64,000 bases of DNA from Deltaproteobacteria bacterium. GTDB taxonomy: Bacteria; Myxococcota_A; Polyangia; Polyangiales; JADJMO01. The stretch lies in assembly GCA_025363655.1 (NCBI GenBank), contig JANYDK010000093.1, positions 1-64,000 on the forward strand, given 5' to 3'. Shown here piece after piece: positions 53,191 to 62,185 of the stretch. A model generated the notes under the pieces. It did no database searches and was not told the DNA's origin. It saw only the letters and a program-made list of their open reading frames with translations. The stretch's first letter is position 1. Every line of letters begins with the position of its first letter. Made by a program: the position numbers and the translations under genes.

Positions 53191-54462
53191 ATGGGAACAC
53201 CGAAGACACTCGCGCCCGATTTGGACTACACGCCCGTGGATACCTACAAGGGCAAGCCCAAGTCGTATTGGGAGCAGTTCAAGACCGTGCTCATTTACGA
53301 CATCCATTCGCCCACGGCGGCGGCTTCCGGCAAGTTCTCCACCACGAAGATCGATCTCGGCGAGAAGACTGGCTTCGTCGACTTTGGGAAGCCCCACCAT
53401 CTATCTTCGACCCGAATCGGTGAAAAGCCAGAATACGGATGGAAGTATCAAAATCCGCATCTCTTTCCCGTTACGGGGAATCCGAATACGAGCCGAATCG
53501 CCGTTCTCGAAGCGTTTCTCCCATCGCTGAAGTTCATTCCTCCCGTCGACCCCAAACTTCCGATTCGCCAGTGGTGGGAGCCGACGGCCACAGACCCGAT
53601 GGAGCAGCGGCTCCAGCGCCTCGTGGTGTCTTGCTTCGATGAGCAATCGCTCACGTTTGCCCAAACTGGTTCGGCCGGCCCAGCGGACGTGTACAAGAAG
53701 CTGTATCAAGGTCTCATTCGGAAGACGCACACGCACGGCAGCGCCGCGCCGCATCATTTTGACGTGATGCTCTCGATCGTGCAGCTCTATCTCGACCTGA
53801 CGCCGACGAGCAACGCGGCGGATTTGACGAAGATGTTCGGCGCCGATTTCACGGCACCCGATCGCATGAAGCGCTACACGAAAAACATCGGACTCATGTG
53901 CTCCGGAGTCGCTGGCAACTTTGCTCGCTACGGCACTGTCTCTGGGCGCCCCGGCCGCTGGAATTCAGCGGGTGAGCAGACTCTCGACGGAGGGTCGCCG
54001 ATTCTGCCCTGTCCGGTGACCTTCGCAGAGCGTGGATCCGTGCTGCCCCCGCCATTTTGGGACCTGGCGGGACAGGAAGGAGCCAACAACTTCGGCCTCG
54101 ACTTCGGCGGGAAGTCCCTCGCCCGAACGAATCTGCAGGAGATCAAGCCCGGTGACTACGTCTGCTATCTCGGCGAAAAGGAGGACGTCGACGTTCCGCC
54201 TCTCAACGTCGGGTCGCACGTTCTGATCGTCGACGAAATCGAAAGCAAAAGCGAAAAGACGATATCGATTTCCACTGTCGAATCGTGCGGTGAAGACCTC
54301 GTTGACGGCATGGTCTTCACGACGGGTGTGAACGTCACGCACGATTCGGGGGACCAGTTCATCATCGAACACCTCGCGTTTCGGAAGAAGCGAGTCCACA
54401 TCCGCCGAATCAATCACTTTCGACAACCCAAAGCGCCTCGCCACGATCTGACGGACATCTGA
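53191..54462 (+). CDS. Candidate T6SS effector, NlpC/P60-like amidase
   Basis: 423 residues, no signal peptide. The family is not certain. The C-terminal half has features of NlpC/P60-type amidases: Cys237 in GLMCSGVAGNFARYG, then KPGDYVCYLG and His343 in VGSHVLIVDEIES, the usual order of Cys and His for a papain-like dyad. The N-terminal half is unassigned. It lies directly behind carrier 2 and is coupled to the following lipoprotein (stop and ATG overlap, TGATG). Peptidoglycan cleavage after T6SS delivery is a reasonable reading but not proven. An ATG at 53191 with weak Shine-Dalgarno is used. Confidence 0.7.
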   Translation: MGTPKTLAPDLDYTPVDTYKGKPKSYWEQFKTVLIYDIHSPTAAASGKFSTTKIDLGEKTGFVDFGKPHHLSSTRIGEKPEYGWKYQNPHLFPVTGNPNTSRIAVLEAFLPSLKFIPPVDPKLPIRQWWEPTATDPMEQRLQRLVVSCFDEQSLTFAQTGSAGPADVYKKLYQGLIRKTHTHGSAAPHHFDVMLSIVQLYLDLTPTSNAADLTKMFGADFTAPDRMKRYTKNIGLMCSGVAGNFARYGTVSGRPGRWNSAGEQTLDGGSPILPCPVTFAERGSVLPPPFWDLAGQEGANNFGLDFGGKSLARTNLQEIKPGDYVCYLGEKEDVDVPPLNVGSHVLIVDEIESKSEKTISISTVESCGEDLVDGMVFTTGVNVTHDSGDQFIIEHLAFRKKRVHIRRINHFRQPKAPRHDLTDI

Positions 54463-55811
54463 TGAGGCGCCTCTCTCTCCACGAAAGCCGAATGCCCATT
54501 GGGCTGGCGATGGGCCTCTTGGTCGCCCTCTCGCATTGTCGACGAACGTCGCCGGAACGCGGCGTCACGGGCGACGATTCGGGTGCAGCGCATCCCGATG
54601 CCGCGCAACTGCCCAAGCCTCTGGGCACCATCGAAAGGCTGGTGGGCACGGCCTTTGGCGCGTGCGCGCTCACGAGCACCGGTCGAGTCTGGTGCTTCAC
54701 GTCGATGGATGATGGGCGCATCGTCGACGAGCTCGATGACGTCGCCGACCTCGTCGGCTTCGTTCATGGGGCCGCGACCACCGAATGCCCACTCTGCACG
54801 CTGTGCGCGCTGAGTCGCGACTCGGTCGTCGAGTGCGCGACGAACGCCCGCTCGAAATCGTTGGCTGCGCTCTGCAAGCGTCCGAAAGCGAATGGCACTT
54901 CATGCGGTGCGCCGCCCGATGGCTTCGCGGCGCGCGACGTTCGATGGATTGGAGGATTCGCCGCACCGATCGACCCGCTGGTTCCCAACACCGAGATTCA
55001 ATGGAGCTCGCTCGTCGTGGGGCTGACGCACGAGGCGGTTCTCCTTCGCGCCGATGATCGAAATTCCAAGGGTTGTTGTCACGACCTGACAACCGGCACA
55101 TGCGAGCCAGGCGCGGTCGGGGGTGCGTGTCTGTGGCACGTGCCGTATTCCGACTCGCCGTCCGATTGGCAGAGCGGATTGGCTCACATGAGCGATGGCT
55201 CTTTTCGCAATTGGCCGTTGCGTGCCACCGATGAGGTCAAAGCAGTCGGTCGCGCTCGAAAGATCGCTCAGTATTCACTGTACGGGGGTGGGGGCGCCGC
55301 ATGCGCGATCGCCGAAGATGGGCGCCTCCGGTGCGAGGGTGAGCCCTGGGACCTCCCGTGGGGACTCGGCCCTCGTCCTGCCTATCGGGATTGGCACGAC
55401 ATCGTGGTGCCGGAGGGAGTCACCGATCTCGCGATTTCCGGAGGAAATGGTCTGCAGGCGGCGTGCGCGCTCGTCGCCGGCGTCCCTTGGTGCTGGGGAG
55501 CGGAGGTCTACCTCGATGCCGGTGCCGGAGGATGGCTCGGTCTTCCGGCGCCCTCTCAGACCTGTACCTTCGCTACGACGGCTGATGCGTCCAATCCGAC
55601 CAATACCCAGTCGTATCCGTGCGAGCGGACGCCGAAGCGGCGAGTGGGAATCGCCGGCGCGACACGAATCGTCTCTCTCGGATTCGACGATTCTCTACGC
55701 TACAATTTCTGCGCGCTCACGAAGGCAGGGCAGATCGATTGTTGGGGGAGGGGCACGAAGGGACGAGTCGAAAGGATTCAAACGCCGAGCTCGGAGCATA
55801 CCGAGCAATGA
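54462..55811 (+). CDS. RCC1-like propeller lipoprotein, candidate immunity to amidase
   Basis: 449 residues. The N-terminal hydrophobic segment (PIGLAMGLLVALSHC) resembles a lipoprotein signal, though the residue before Cys is His, not a good lipobox. Then RCC1-like blades: ACALTSTGRVWCF, ACAIAEDGRLRCEG, ACALVAGVPWCWG, FCALTKAGQIDCWG. Overlap of its ATG with the amidase stop is typical of effector-immunity pairs. An internal ATG before MPIGLAMG is a possible start. Confidence 0.72.
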   Translation: MRRLSLHESRMPIGLAMGLLVALSHCRRTSPERGVTGDDSGAAHPDAAQLPKPLGTIERLVGTAFGACALTSTGRVWCFTSMDDGRIVDELDDVADLVGFVHGAATTECPLCTLCALSRDSVVECATNARSKSLAALCKRPKANGTSCGAPPDGFAARDVRWIGGFAAPIDPLVPNTEIQWSSLVVGLTHEAVLLRADDRNSKGCCHDLTTGTCEPGAVGGACLWHVPYSDSPSDWQSGLAHMSDGSFRNWPLRATDEVKAVGRARKIAQYSLYGGGGAACAIAEDGRLRCEGEPWDLPWGLGPRPAYRDWHDIVVPEGVTDLAISGGNGLQAACALVAGVPWCWGAEVYLDAGAGGWLGLPAPSQTCTFATTADASNPTNTQSYPCERTPKRRVGIAGATRIVSLGFDDSLRYNFCALTKAGQIDCWGRGTKGRVERIQTPSSEHTEQ

Positions 55812-55962
55812 TCCGACGACCGGCGTATCCCTCACCGTCGACCACCAAGGCCAGCCGATCGACGGGTGCAAGTCGTCGTCATCACACCCCCAGATCCCTC
55901 GCATGACCCCCACCACGAGGGGGAAGCCGCAGATCGTGTCCCCGCCGGAAGGGCTCTGAACG

Positions 55963-57819
55963 ATGACCCGCACTTGGTACCTCGACACCGACTTCGAGCG
56001 CGTTCGCGTCGCGCCGCGCGGCGAGGTCGTGCGTGCTGTCCTCGAGCCAGCCGTCATCGAAAAGTGGCTGCGCGACCCGGCTGCACTTTCCACTCTCCTC
56101 TCGGTCGCCAACGCCCTCGCACCTTCGCTCGAAGCCCCCCGAGGCCCCGACGACGTCGATGGCCTTCGCCGTGTCCGCGACGTGCTCCTCTCCGCCGTTG
56201 CCACCGGAGCGCTCCTCGTTCAATCGCAGGGTTCGACCTTCGGTGCCTTGGCCCGAGTGACGAAGACCACAGGAATCTCGGCGCCAATCGCGCCGAAGAC
56301 CATCCCCACCGATGAGCCGACGACATGGTTCTCGCTCACCGTCGTCGACGAGCAAGGCATGCCGCTCGACGATCTCGCCCTCGAGCTCACCATCGATGGC
56401 AAGGCGCGCAAGGTGAAGACCAATGGCGCGGGTCAAGCGCGCGTCGACGATGCACACATGTCGTTCGGCTCGGCGCGCTTTGCCAACCTCAAGTCGGTGC
56501 GTGACAAGCTGCGCGAACGAAAGATACCCAATGCGGACGCTCCGGCGCCGAAGGGCGAAAACGTCCGCGTGGTGCCGCTCACGAACGACCTCGCGAGCAT
56601 TCCTCTCGAAGCCGAGAAGCCGCTGACGGTCGTACTCCGACGCAACCATGTGCGCATTCGGCTGATCGGGATGCACTTCGAGACCGACAAGGCCTTCCTG
56701 CTTCCATCGGCGATGCGCGGCGTTCGGCGCGTCGTCGAGGCCTACAAGCAGCTTCCCGATGGGAAGCTCCTCAGCGTCGGCCACACCGACACCGCGGGCG
56801 AGGAACACTGGAACCTCGACCTCTCCCTCGAGCGTGCCGATGCCATGGCCGACTACCTCACCGACAGAGTCGACGGGTGGCTGAAGTGGTTCGACGTCAA
56901 AGTGCATCCGAAGAAGTTCTGGGGCGTCCGCGAAGAGCAACACATGCTCAGGGCGTTGCCGGAGGGAGCCGAGCCGTTCTACGCAGGGACCATCGATGGT
57001 ATCGAGGGCACGCAGACGCACGAGGCCGCGGCGCGCTTTCAAGCGTGGAGCAACACGACGCGGGGCACGTCATTGGTGGTCGATGGCAAGATCGGTCCGG
57101 CGACTCGGCGTGAGTTGGTGACGGCCTACATGGCACTCGACGCCACCTCGTTACCGAAGGGGATGACGATTGAGCGACATGGATGCGGTGAATTCTTTCC
57201 CGAGGACGCGACGGAAGACGGCGTGGCCGACCCGGAGAATCGGCGGGTCGAAGTGTTCTGTTTCGACGGAGCCATCGAGCCGCCTCCGCCCGGGAAGCTG
57301 TCGAAGAGAGGGTCGACCGAATATCCGACATGGCGAAAGCAGGCGACGGAGACGATCGATTTCGAAACGACGGGCGTCTCGGCCGAGGGCCATATCGTAC
57401 GGCTCACGGGCTTCGACAAGCAGCCGCTCGCGGCAGCGAAATGCCGTATTGCCGGTCAAGCCGCGAAGGTCTTCGTGGCCGACGCTCAGGGGCGCATCGC
57501 TCTCGCGTTTCCCGCCGGCACAGCGGTCGATCTCGAGTGGGAGCCGAGCGACACCGAGTCCAATCCGGAAATTCCGCGCTTCTACCTTCGGCAGCGAATC
57601 GTGCTCGGCGCCGCTGCAACTACCGCCGCGCTGACGGAGGGTAACGACGACTGCGACCGAAGACTACGTAACCTCGGCTTCGAGGGAACGACCAGCTCGG
57701 AGATGACCGCCGATTTCCAAAGCTTCTTCGGTCGTCCACGAACAGGGCATTTGGATGACATTCGCGCGGAGCTGATCGATTGGCACGATGGTGGCAACCG
57801 ACCATCGAGGGCGGGGTGA
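55963..57819 (+). CDS. Carrier 3: OmpA/PG-binding effector carrier
   Basis: 618 residues, no signal peptide. Head RTWYLDTDFERVRVAP (residues 3-18), helical region (EKWLRDPAALSTLLS), beta-rich part divergent from carriers 1 and 2 (WFSLTVVDEQGMPLDD), OmpA-like domain at about 233-300 (GMHFETDKAFL, VGHTDTAGEEHWNLDLSLERA), PG-binding-like segment (FQAWSN..VDGKIGPATRREL) and C-terminal PG-binding-like domain (RRLRNLGFEG..TGHLDDIRAELIDWHDGG). A GGAAGGG sequence precedes ATG 55963. It is followed by the caspase-like gene after 12 bases. Confidence 0.82.
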   Translation: MTRTWYLDTDFERVRVAPRGEVVRAVLEPAVIEKWLRDPAALSTLLSVANALAPSLEAPRGPDDVDGLRRVRDVLLSAVATGALLVQSQGSTFGALARVTKTTGISAPIAPKTIPTDEPTTWFSLTVVDEQGMPLDDLALELTIDGKARKVKTNGAGQARVDDAHMSFGSARFANLKSVRDKLRERKIPNADAPAPKGENVRVVPLTNDLASIPLEAEKPLTVVLRRNHVRIRLIGMHFETDKAFLLPSAMRGVRRVVEAYKQLPDGKLLSVGHTDTAGEEHWNLDLSLERADAMADYLTDRVDGWLKWFDVKVHPKKFWGVREEQHMLRALPEGAEPFYAGTIDGIEGTQTHEAAARFQAWSNTTRGTSLVVDGKIGPATRRELVTAYMALDATSLPKGMTIERHGCGEFFPEDATEDGVADPENRRVEVFCFDGAIEPPPPGKLSKRGSTEYPTWRKQATETIDFETTGVSAEGHIVRLTGFDKQPLAAAKCRIAGQAAKVFVADAQGRIALAFPAGTAVDLEWEPSDTESNPEIPRFYLRQRIVLGAAATTAALTEGNDDCDRRLRNLGFEGTTSSEMTADFQSFFGRPRTGHLDDIRAELIDWHDGGNRPSRAG

Positions 57820-57831
57820 CGGAGAGGTTTC

Positions 57832-58509
57832 ATGGCTGACAAGAAGAAGGAAGACACCGCGTCCCCGAAGACGCCGCTCGTGGTCGCGTTTCCGACCATC
57901 GGTGACACGCGCAAGCCAGGCAAGTCGCCGCACGACCTCTCCGAGCTCTTTGCGCGAGCATCCAGCAGCATTCTCGACGCTGGCCTTCGGTTGCCCTCGA
58001 TCGACTCCGCCGATGCGAAGAAGAAGCTCGTGAAGAGCATTCCCATCAAGGATGGTGTGCCCGATCGGTTCATCGGTCGGGTGATGTTCGTCGGCCACGG
58101 GGGGCCGAAGTCGGCCCCATCCGGCTTCTTCGCCTTCAGCGGTAAGCCGCCCCCACCTCCCGATGATCCTCACAACTTTCTAGCTGGCGGGATGCTCAGC
58201 TCCGTGCTCACAGGTCCCGACATCGATTTGCTCGACGCGCTGGCCGAACGCTTCACGGTCGGCGCGAGCGTCGAAGTGTGGTTCGTGAATTGCTATTCGG
58301 GCGCTCACATGGCGAAAGCGGTCGCCGGCCGCTATGGCGCCGGCCTACTCACCAAACAGAAGAAGGACGGATTCGTTCGGGGATACACGGTGGAAGTGGC
58401 GTTCGGTTGGGATGGTACCGATCCCATCCTCGAGCTCGAGCCTGGGGGTCTGATCAACCGGCTCGAGCCGAAGCACATGCAGTTCGACGCCATCGAGAGA
58501 TTCCAATGA
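57832..58509 (+). CDS. Candidate T6SS effector, caspase-like (His-Gly/Cys) protease
   Basis: 225 residues, no signal peptide. Two motifs suggest a caspase-hemoglobinase fold: RVMFVGHGGPK (His89-Gly90) and EVWFVNCYSGAHM (Cys154). That order and the beta-strand context (hydrophobic strand before each) are as in C14/C80/CHAT-like peptidases. A GGAGAGG Shine-Dalgarno precedes ATG 57832. It is in one operon with carrier 3 and convergent with the next lipoprotein gene. The substrate is unknown; a non-proteolytic GHG-fold hydrolase is the main alternative. Confidence 0.68.
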   Translation: MADKKKEDTASPKTPLVVAFPTIGDTRKPGKSPHDLSELFARASSSILDAGLRLPSIDSADAKKKLVKSIPIKDGVPDRFIGRVMFVGHGGPKSAPSGFFAFSGKPPPPPDDPHNFLAGGMLSSVLTGPDIDLLDALAERFTVGASVEVWFVNCYSGAHMAKAVAGRYGAGLLTKQKKDGFVRGYTVEVAFGWDGTDPILELEPGGLINRLEPKHMQFDAIERFQ

Positions 58510-58517
58510 CGACGAGC

Positions 58518-59543
58518 TCAGGGCCACGCAAGGACGCTGTCGGAAGTACACCAACGAAACTCGGCGTTGCCGACGCGTACGATCTCACTGACGTAGTCCA
58601 TCTTCTCCGTAAACAACGTCGTCGCGGATTGAGCCTCGATGTCGATATCCAACAAGTTGTGCGATATGGCGAAGATGTGGGGCGGGCTGACGATGAAGGG
58701 TTCCTCTGGGGAGATGCGTTCGCGGTCCCACATCACCACCGGCTTGTCCCCCACGAGCTTGCTCAACTCGCCTTCGCGCGCATACCAAAGTTCGCTGCCG
58801 CTGAAACGCAGTTGATTCAGTCGGTCATGGGTCTTGAGAACGGTCGTCGTCTTCTTGGTGGAAATCTGCGTGTGAAAAAGGCCCACGAAATGGTCGAAAA
58901 CCGTGCCGGTCCAATAGAGATCGTCGCCGTTCCAGGCGTAGTCGATGATCGAGAAAGGTTGCATGGCGAGCAGCTCGACCAGCGCGCCCTCTGGCGTGGG
59001 CAGGCGGAAAATGGAGTAGCAACCCGTCTTCGATCCGCACGTGTCGTTCGCGAGAAGAAGGACGAGCTCTCCGTCGATCGACTTTGCCCGTTGGACGATT
59101 TCGCGAAAGTGCAGCGGCGGCAGTCTTCGGTGGGTCGTGAGCTCCATCATCTCGAGATCGCTCAACGCGCCTTTCGTCGACCAGAACAGGCGATTGCCGA
59201 CGACCACCCAAGTGGGCTTGCTCAGTGGCACGCTCGGAACCAGTCCAGGGGCGTCGTGTCGAATGACCTTTTCGCCGACCTCGACGACAGCGTCCGTTTC
59301 GGGAACATAGAGGGTGTTGCCAACCGCCTGGCAGTTTCGGGTTCCGCCTTCGGGGCGCCGATGGAGCAGGCGAGCGGGCGAATTGGCATCGGGCAGCGCG
59401 TCGGTCACCGCTTCCACGCGGTGCGTGTCCGAGGGGGCATTATTGTCGGCGCCAATCGTCGTCGCTCGCCGGCACGAAGCCGCGCAGCACGCCGCGACGA
59501 GCGCGAGCAGCACTCCCAGGTTCGACTTGGAGAGTGCCACCAT
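58518..59543 (-). CDS. Propeller-like lipoprotein, candidate immunity to caspase-like effector
   Basis: 341 residues. Signal (LGVLLALVAACCAASC) with lipobox AASC (about Cys24), then a propeller-like series of blades (TLYVPETDAVVEVGEKV, NRLFWSTKGALSDLEMMEL, DLYWTGTVFDHFVG, ELWYAREGELSKL). It is convergent to the caspase-like gene (8-base gap) and divergent from the TagH-like gene. Its role as immunity is inferred only from position and export. The start may be the adjacent GTG. Confidence 0.7.
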   Translation of the reverse strand: MVALSKSNLGVLLALVAACCAASCRRATTIGADNNAPSDTHRVEAVTDALPDANSPARLLHRRPEGGTRNCQAVGNTLYVPETDAVVEVGEKVIRHDAPGLVPSVPLSKPTWVVVGNRLFWSTKGALSDLEMMELTTHRRLPPLHFREIVQRAKSIDGELVLLLANDTCGSKTGCYSIFRLPTPEGALVELLAMQPFSIIDYAWNGDDLYWTGTVFDHFVGLFHTQISTKKTTTVLKTHDRLNQLRFSGSELWYAREGELSKLVGDKPVVMWDRERISPEEPFIVSPPHIFAISHNLLDIDIEAQSATTLFTEKMDYVSEIVRVGNAEFRWCTSDSVLAWP

Positions 59544-59574
59544 TCCTGCCAGTCTATAACAGACAGCGAGCACG

Positions 59575-60627
59575 ATGACCCCCTCCGCCACCACCCTCGG
59601 CCTCTCTCTGCGCGCCACCGATACGCGCAACGGCAATGTGCTCGATCGCACCATCGATCGTTTCCCACTCCGCGTCGGTCGCAGCGCGCTCAATGGGTTG
59701 CACCTCGAATTCTCCTTCATCTCGCACTTCCATGCCGTCATCGAGCGCACCGGAGAGCGGTTCCTGTTGCGAGATCTCGGAAGTCGCAACGGTGTGACCG
59801 TGGCGGGAAACCAGCTGAAGCCCCACCAGACGGTCGACCTCTCGACCGTCGGTTTCGCGTTTGCGATCGGCCCCGTTCAGTTCCAGCTGGCGCCCACGCC
59901 GGTGCGGCCGGTCGCCGCCGACAACCAGACCAACGTGATGATGGCCGTGGCTGAAGGCGCCCCGAACGCGACGCAGGTGTGGCAGGCGCTCGTCGAAGGG
60001 CCTCCGCAGCAGCAGCAACGCGACCCAGCGCAGGTGGCCCTGGCAGGTCTTCGCCAGCTCGCGTCGTACTTCCAGGTGGGAAAGCTCGAGGACGCCGAGA
60101 GCGTGATGCGTTTCCTCAACAAGATGAAGCAGTCGCTCGATCTGCTCTTCGCCGTGGTGGTTCCGCTGCGCGAAGGAACGCGCCAGTTTCAGCGTCACCT
60201 CAACGTCCGCGGAGGGAGCGCGAGTGCGGGCGCCGTGGCGGAGGCGAAGCGGCCGATCGACATCGCCACCCTCGTGCTCAACCTCCAGGATCCCTCCGTC
60301 GATGCGCTGCGCGTGCTCGAAGAGATCTTTGCCGACTTCGTCGTCCACCAGTTGGCGATGGTCGACGCGACGATGCGCGGCGTGGAGGGCCTCCTCGACG
60401 AGCTCTCGCCCGCGGCCATCGAAGCCGAGGCGACGAAGCGCGGCGGCGGTTGGTTCGGCAAGTCGAAGGCCCTTTGGAACGTGTTCCGCGAGAGGCACCG
60501 CAACTTGGCCGACAAGGACGGCGACGCGTTCACCGTGACGTTCGGAGAAGAGTTCGCTCAGGGCTACAAGGAGTTTTCCAACAATGCCGCACGTCCCTCG
60601 ATCGTCCCACAGAAGAAGACCAGCTGA
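59575..60627 (+). CDS. tagH: T6SS-associated FHA protein (TagH/FHA_VI type)
   Basis: 350 residues. N-terminal FHA domain at about 8-105 with RVGRSALNGLHLEF, SHFHAVIER, and LGSRNGVTV, the phosphothreonine-recognition set. The C-terminal domain at about 240-350 (VLEEIFADFVVHQLAMVDATMRG, ALWNVFRERHRNLAD, FGEEFAQGYKEF) resembles the FHA_VI region of type VI FHA proteins. It would read Thr phosphorylation to control T6SS assembly. It overlaps no neighbour and is followed after one base by the next gene. The remnant at 40498 is its paralogue. Confidence 0.85.
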   Translation: MTPSATTLGLSLRATDTRNGNVLDRTIDRFPLRVGRSALNGLHLEFSFISHFHAVIERTGERFLLRDLGSRNGVTVAGNQLKPHQTVDLSTVGFAFAIGPVQFQLAPTPVRPVAADNQTNVMMAVAEGAPNATQVWQALVEGPPQQQQRDPAQVALAGLRQLASYFQVGKLEDAESVMRFLNKMKQSLDLLFAVVVPLREGTRQFQRHLNVRGGSASAGAVAEAKRPIDIATLVLNLQDPSVDALRVLEEIFADFVVHQLAMVDATMRGVEGLLDELSPAAIEAEATKRGGGWFGKSKALWNVFRERHRNLADKDGDAFTVTFGEEFAQGYKEFSNNAARPSIVPQKKTS

Positions 60628-60628
60628 G

Positions 60629-61153
60629 ATGTCCACCAAGCCCGCCCGCGCCAAACATCGTGCATCGGAAGAGCGCGTCTCCGAAGAACGCGTGCCGATT
60701 TCCGGCACCTCGCCGATCGCCTCCGTGGCGCCTACGCGAGGGCTCGACGTCGCAGCCGTCGTCTCGCTCGACGAAGACTCACGCCGTGCGCAGCTTCGTC
60801 TCGACGATGGCTCGACGCCGCAGGCCGAGCTCGCGCCGTCGCTCTCGCCGATTGTCGTTCGCGGAGCGATTTCTCGTGGCGAACCACTCGTGGTCAAAGA
60901 GACCCCCGCGGGGTGGGTCGTGCTCGGGGCGCTCCGTACCGCACCGACGCCAGGCCTCGACAAGGGTGATTCCTACGTCATCGAAGCGCGGCGCGTCGAG
61001 CTACGAGGCGATCACGAGGTCGCGCTCGTGAGCGGCCGGACGACGCAAATCGTGCTCCGCGCCGTCGGGCTCGTCGAGACGATTGCTCAGGACATCAGCA
61101 CGCGCGCGGCCGGCGTGCACAAGATCATCGGCCGGATGCTCCACCTGAACTGA
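60629..61153 (+). CDS. Small T6SS-linked protein, DUF6484-like
   Basis: 174 residues, cytoplasmic. The central segment AAVVSLDEDSRRAQLRLDDG followed by VVLGALRTAP and a C-terminal helical part resemble DUF6484 proteins often found beside VgrG genes; the match is by eye. It starts one base after the TagH gene. The 3' end overlaps the convergent small gene by 29 bases. A role in VgrG loading is possible. Confidence 0.6.
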   Translation: MSTKPARAKHRASEERVSEERVPISGTSPIASVAPTRGLDVAAVVSLDEDSRRAQLRLDDGSTPQAELAPSLSPIVVRGAISRGEPLVVKETPAGWVVLGALRTAPTPGLDKGDSYVIEARRVELRGDHEVALVSGRTTQIVLRAVGLVETIAQDISTRAAGVHKIIGRMLHLN

Positions 61154-61652
61154 CCTTTTCATGCTGCACCCATTCGCGAAATTGCCGAGACATCGCCGCG
61201 TCCTGCGCCAGACGTCGCGTCCACGCGCGCGAAAGGCGCCCGAAGTCGGCCAGCGAGAGGCCATCTTGCTTGGCGACGAGCCCGGGATTGTCCCCGCGCT
61301 CGATGCGCGCGACGAGCTGGGCGTAGCGATCGAGCGGCCGCGAAGGCTCGACCGGGCCAAGGGCATCTTGGGCTTCGAGGTAGAGCCGGTCGAACTCCTC
61401 GGCGCGCGAGCGGTCACCGCGCAGGGTCGCCGAGGCGATGCGCAGGAGATGTGTTTGCTCGATGTGAAGCCAGCGCGTCTCGTCGAGGCGATGCATGTGA
61501 AGGACGCGATCGCGGGGGTCTACGCCCTCGGCGAGGTGGGCCGAGATGAGCGCGTAGGTCTGGAGGTCGACGCCGTCGACGGGATCGCTGGGAATCGGCG
61601 CATCGGCGGGCGGGCCGCCGGGAAGCTGCACGACGGGACGCGATTCGGACAT
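61125..61652 (-). CDS. Small helical protein, paralogue of the 61703 gene
   Basis: 175 residues, no signal. The region ALISAHLAEGVDPRD through RLAQDAAMSRQFREWV aligns with the product of the divergent gene at 61703 (AVIAATLAEGPGSVV through RLSTDAEEQQRFFATY), including LSLADFGRLSRAWTRRL against LSLPDYLRLLRDFTRRL. Function unknown; the location beside vgrG suggests an adaptor or chaperone for VgrG or effectors. ATG 61652 was chosen from the alignment; its Shine-Dalgarno is weak. Confidence 0.7.
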   Translation of the reverse strand: MSESRPVVQLPGGPPADAPIPSDPVDGVDLQTYALISAHLAEGVDPRDRVLHMHRLDETRWLHIEQTHLLRIASATLRGDRSRAEEFDRLYLEAQDALGPVEPSRPLDRYAQLVARIERGDNPGLVAKQDGLSLADFGRLSRAWTRRLAQDAAMSRQFREWVQHEKVSSGGASGR

Positions 61653-61702
61653 GCGGTCATCATGCCGCAACTGGGGGGCGAGTTGTGTCGAGGGGGGTGG
61701 AC

Positions 61703-62185
61703 ATGACCACGAATGGCGCCCCACCGATGAGCCTCGAGGCCCACGCGGTGATTGCGGCCACCCTCGCGGAGGGCCCCGGCTCGGTGGTCGAGGTCCTCAC
61801 CTCCGTCGGCTTCACCGAAAAGCAGTGGAACGCCGCGACGCTCTACTGGATGAGCAAGCTGGCCGAGGATGCACAACTCCACGGCGCCGGCGCCCAGCTC
61901 GCCATCGAGTACTCGACCTACTTTGCGCGGGCGCAGGGCGATCTCGCGCCCGTGGTGCCGATGACCCCGGAGGAATGGGCGCGGCTGACGGTCGACGTCC
62001 AGAAGGAAGGGAGCACCGGCGAACCGCTGGCGCGTCGCAATCTCTCGCTGCCCGACTACCTCCGCCTCCTCCGCGACTTCACGCGGCGGCTCTCGACCGA
62101 CGCGGAGGAGCAGCAGCGCTTCTTTGCCACGTACCAGCAGCTGCAACCGGCGACCCAGCCGGAAAGCGGCCTGGTGACGCGATGA
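61703..62185 (+). CDS. Small helical protein, candidate VgrG adaptor
   Basis: 160 residues, no signal. Paralogous to the divergent 61125-61652 product. A GGGGGG-type Shine-Dalgarno lies just before ATG 61703, and its stop overlaps the vgrG start (ATGA at 62182-62185), so it is made together with VgrG. Small proteins with this coupling often act as adaptors that load effectors on VgrG; here that is inference. Confidence 0.75.
   Translation: MTTNGAPPMSLEAHAVIAATLAEGPGSVVEVLTSVGFTEKQWNAATLYWMSKLAEDAQLHGAGAQLAIEYSTYFARAQGDLAPVVPMTPEEWARLTVDVQKEGSTGEPLARRNLSLPDYLRLLRDFTRRLSTDAEEQQRFFATYQQLQPATQPESGLVTR

Noticed and set aside
55812-55962. Short frames before carrier 3 as a small gene
   Set aside because: No start with Shine-Dalgarno, no homology and no clear codon pattern; it is treated as intergenic.
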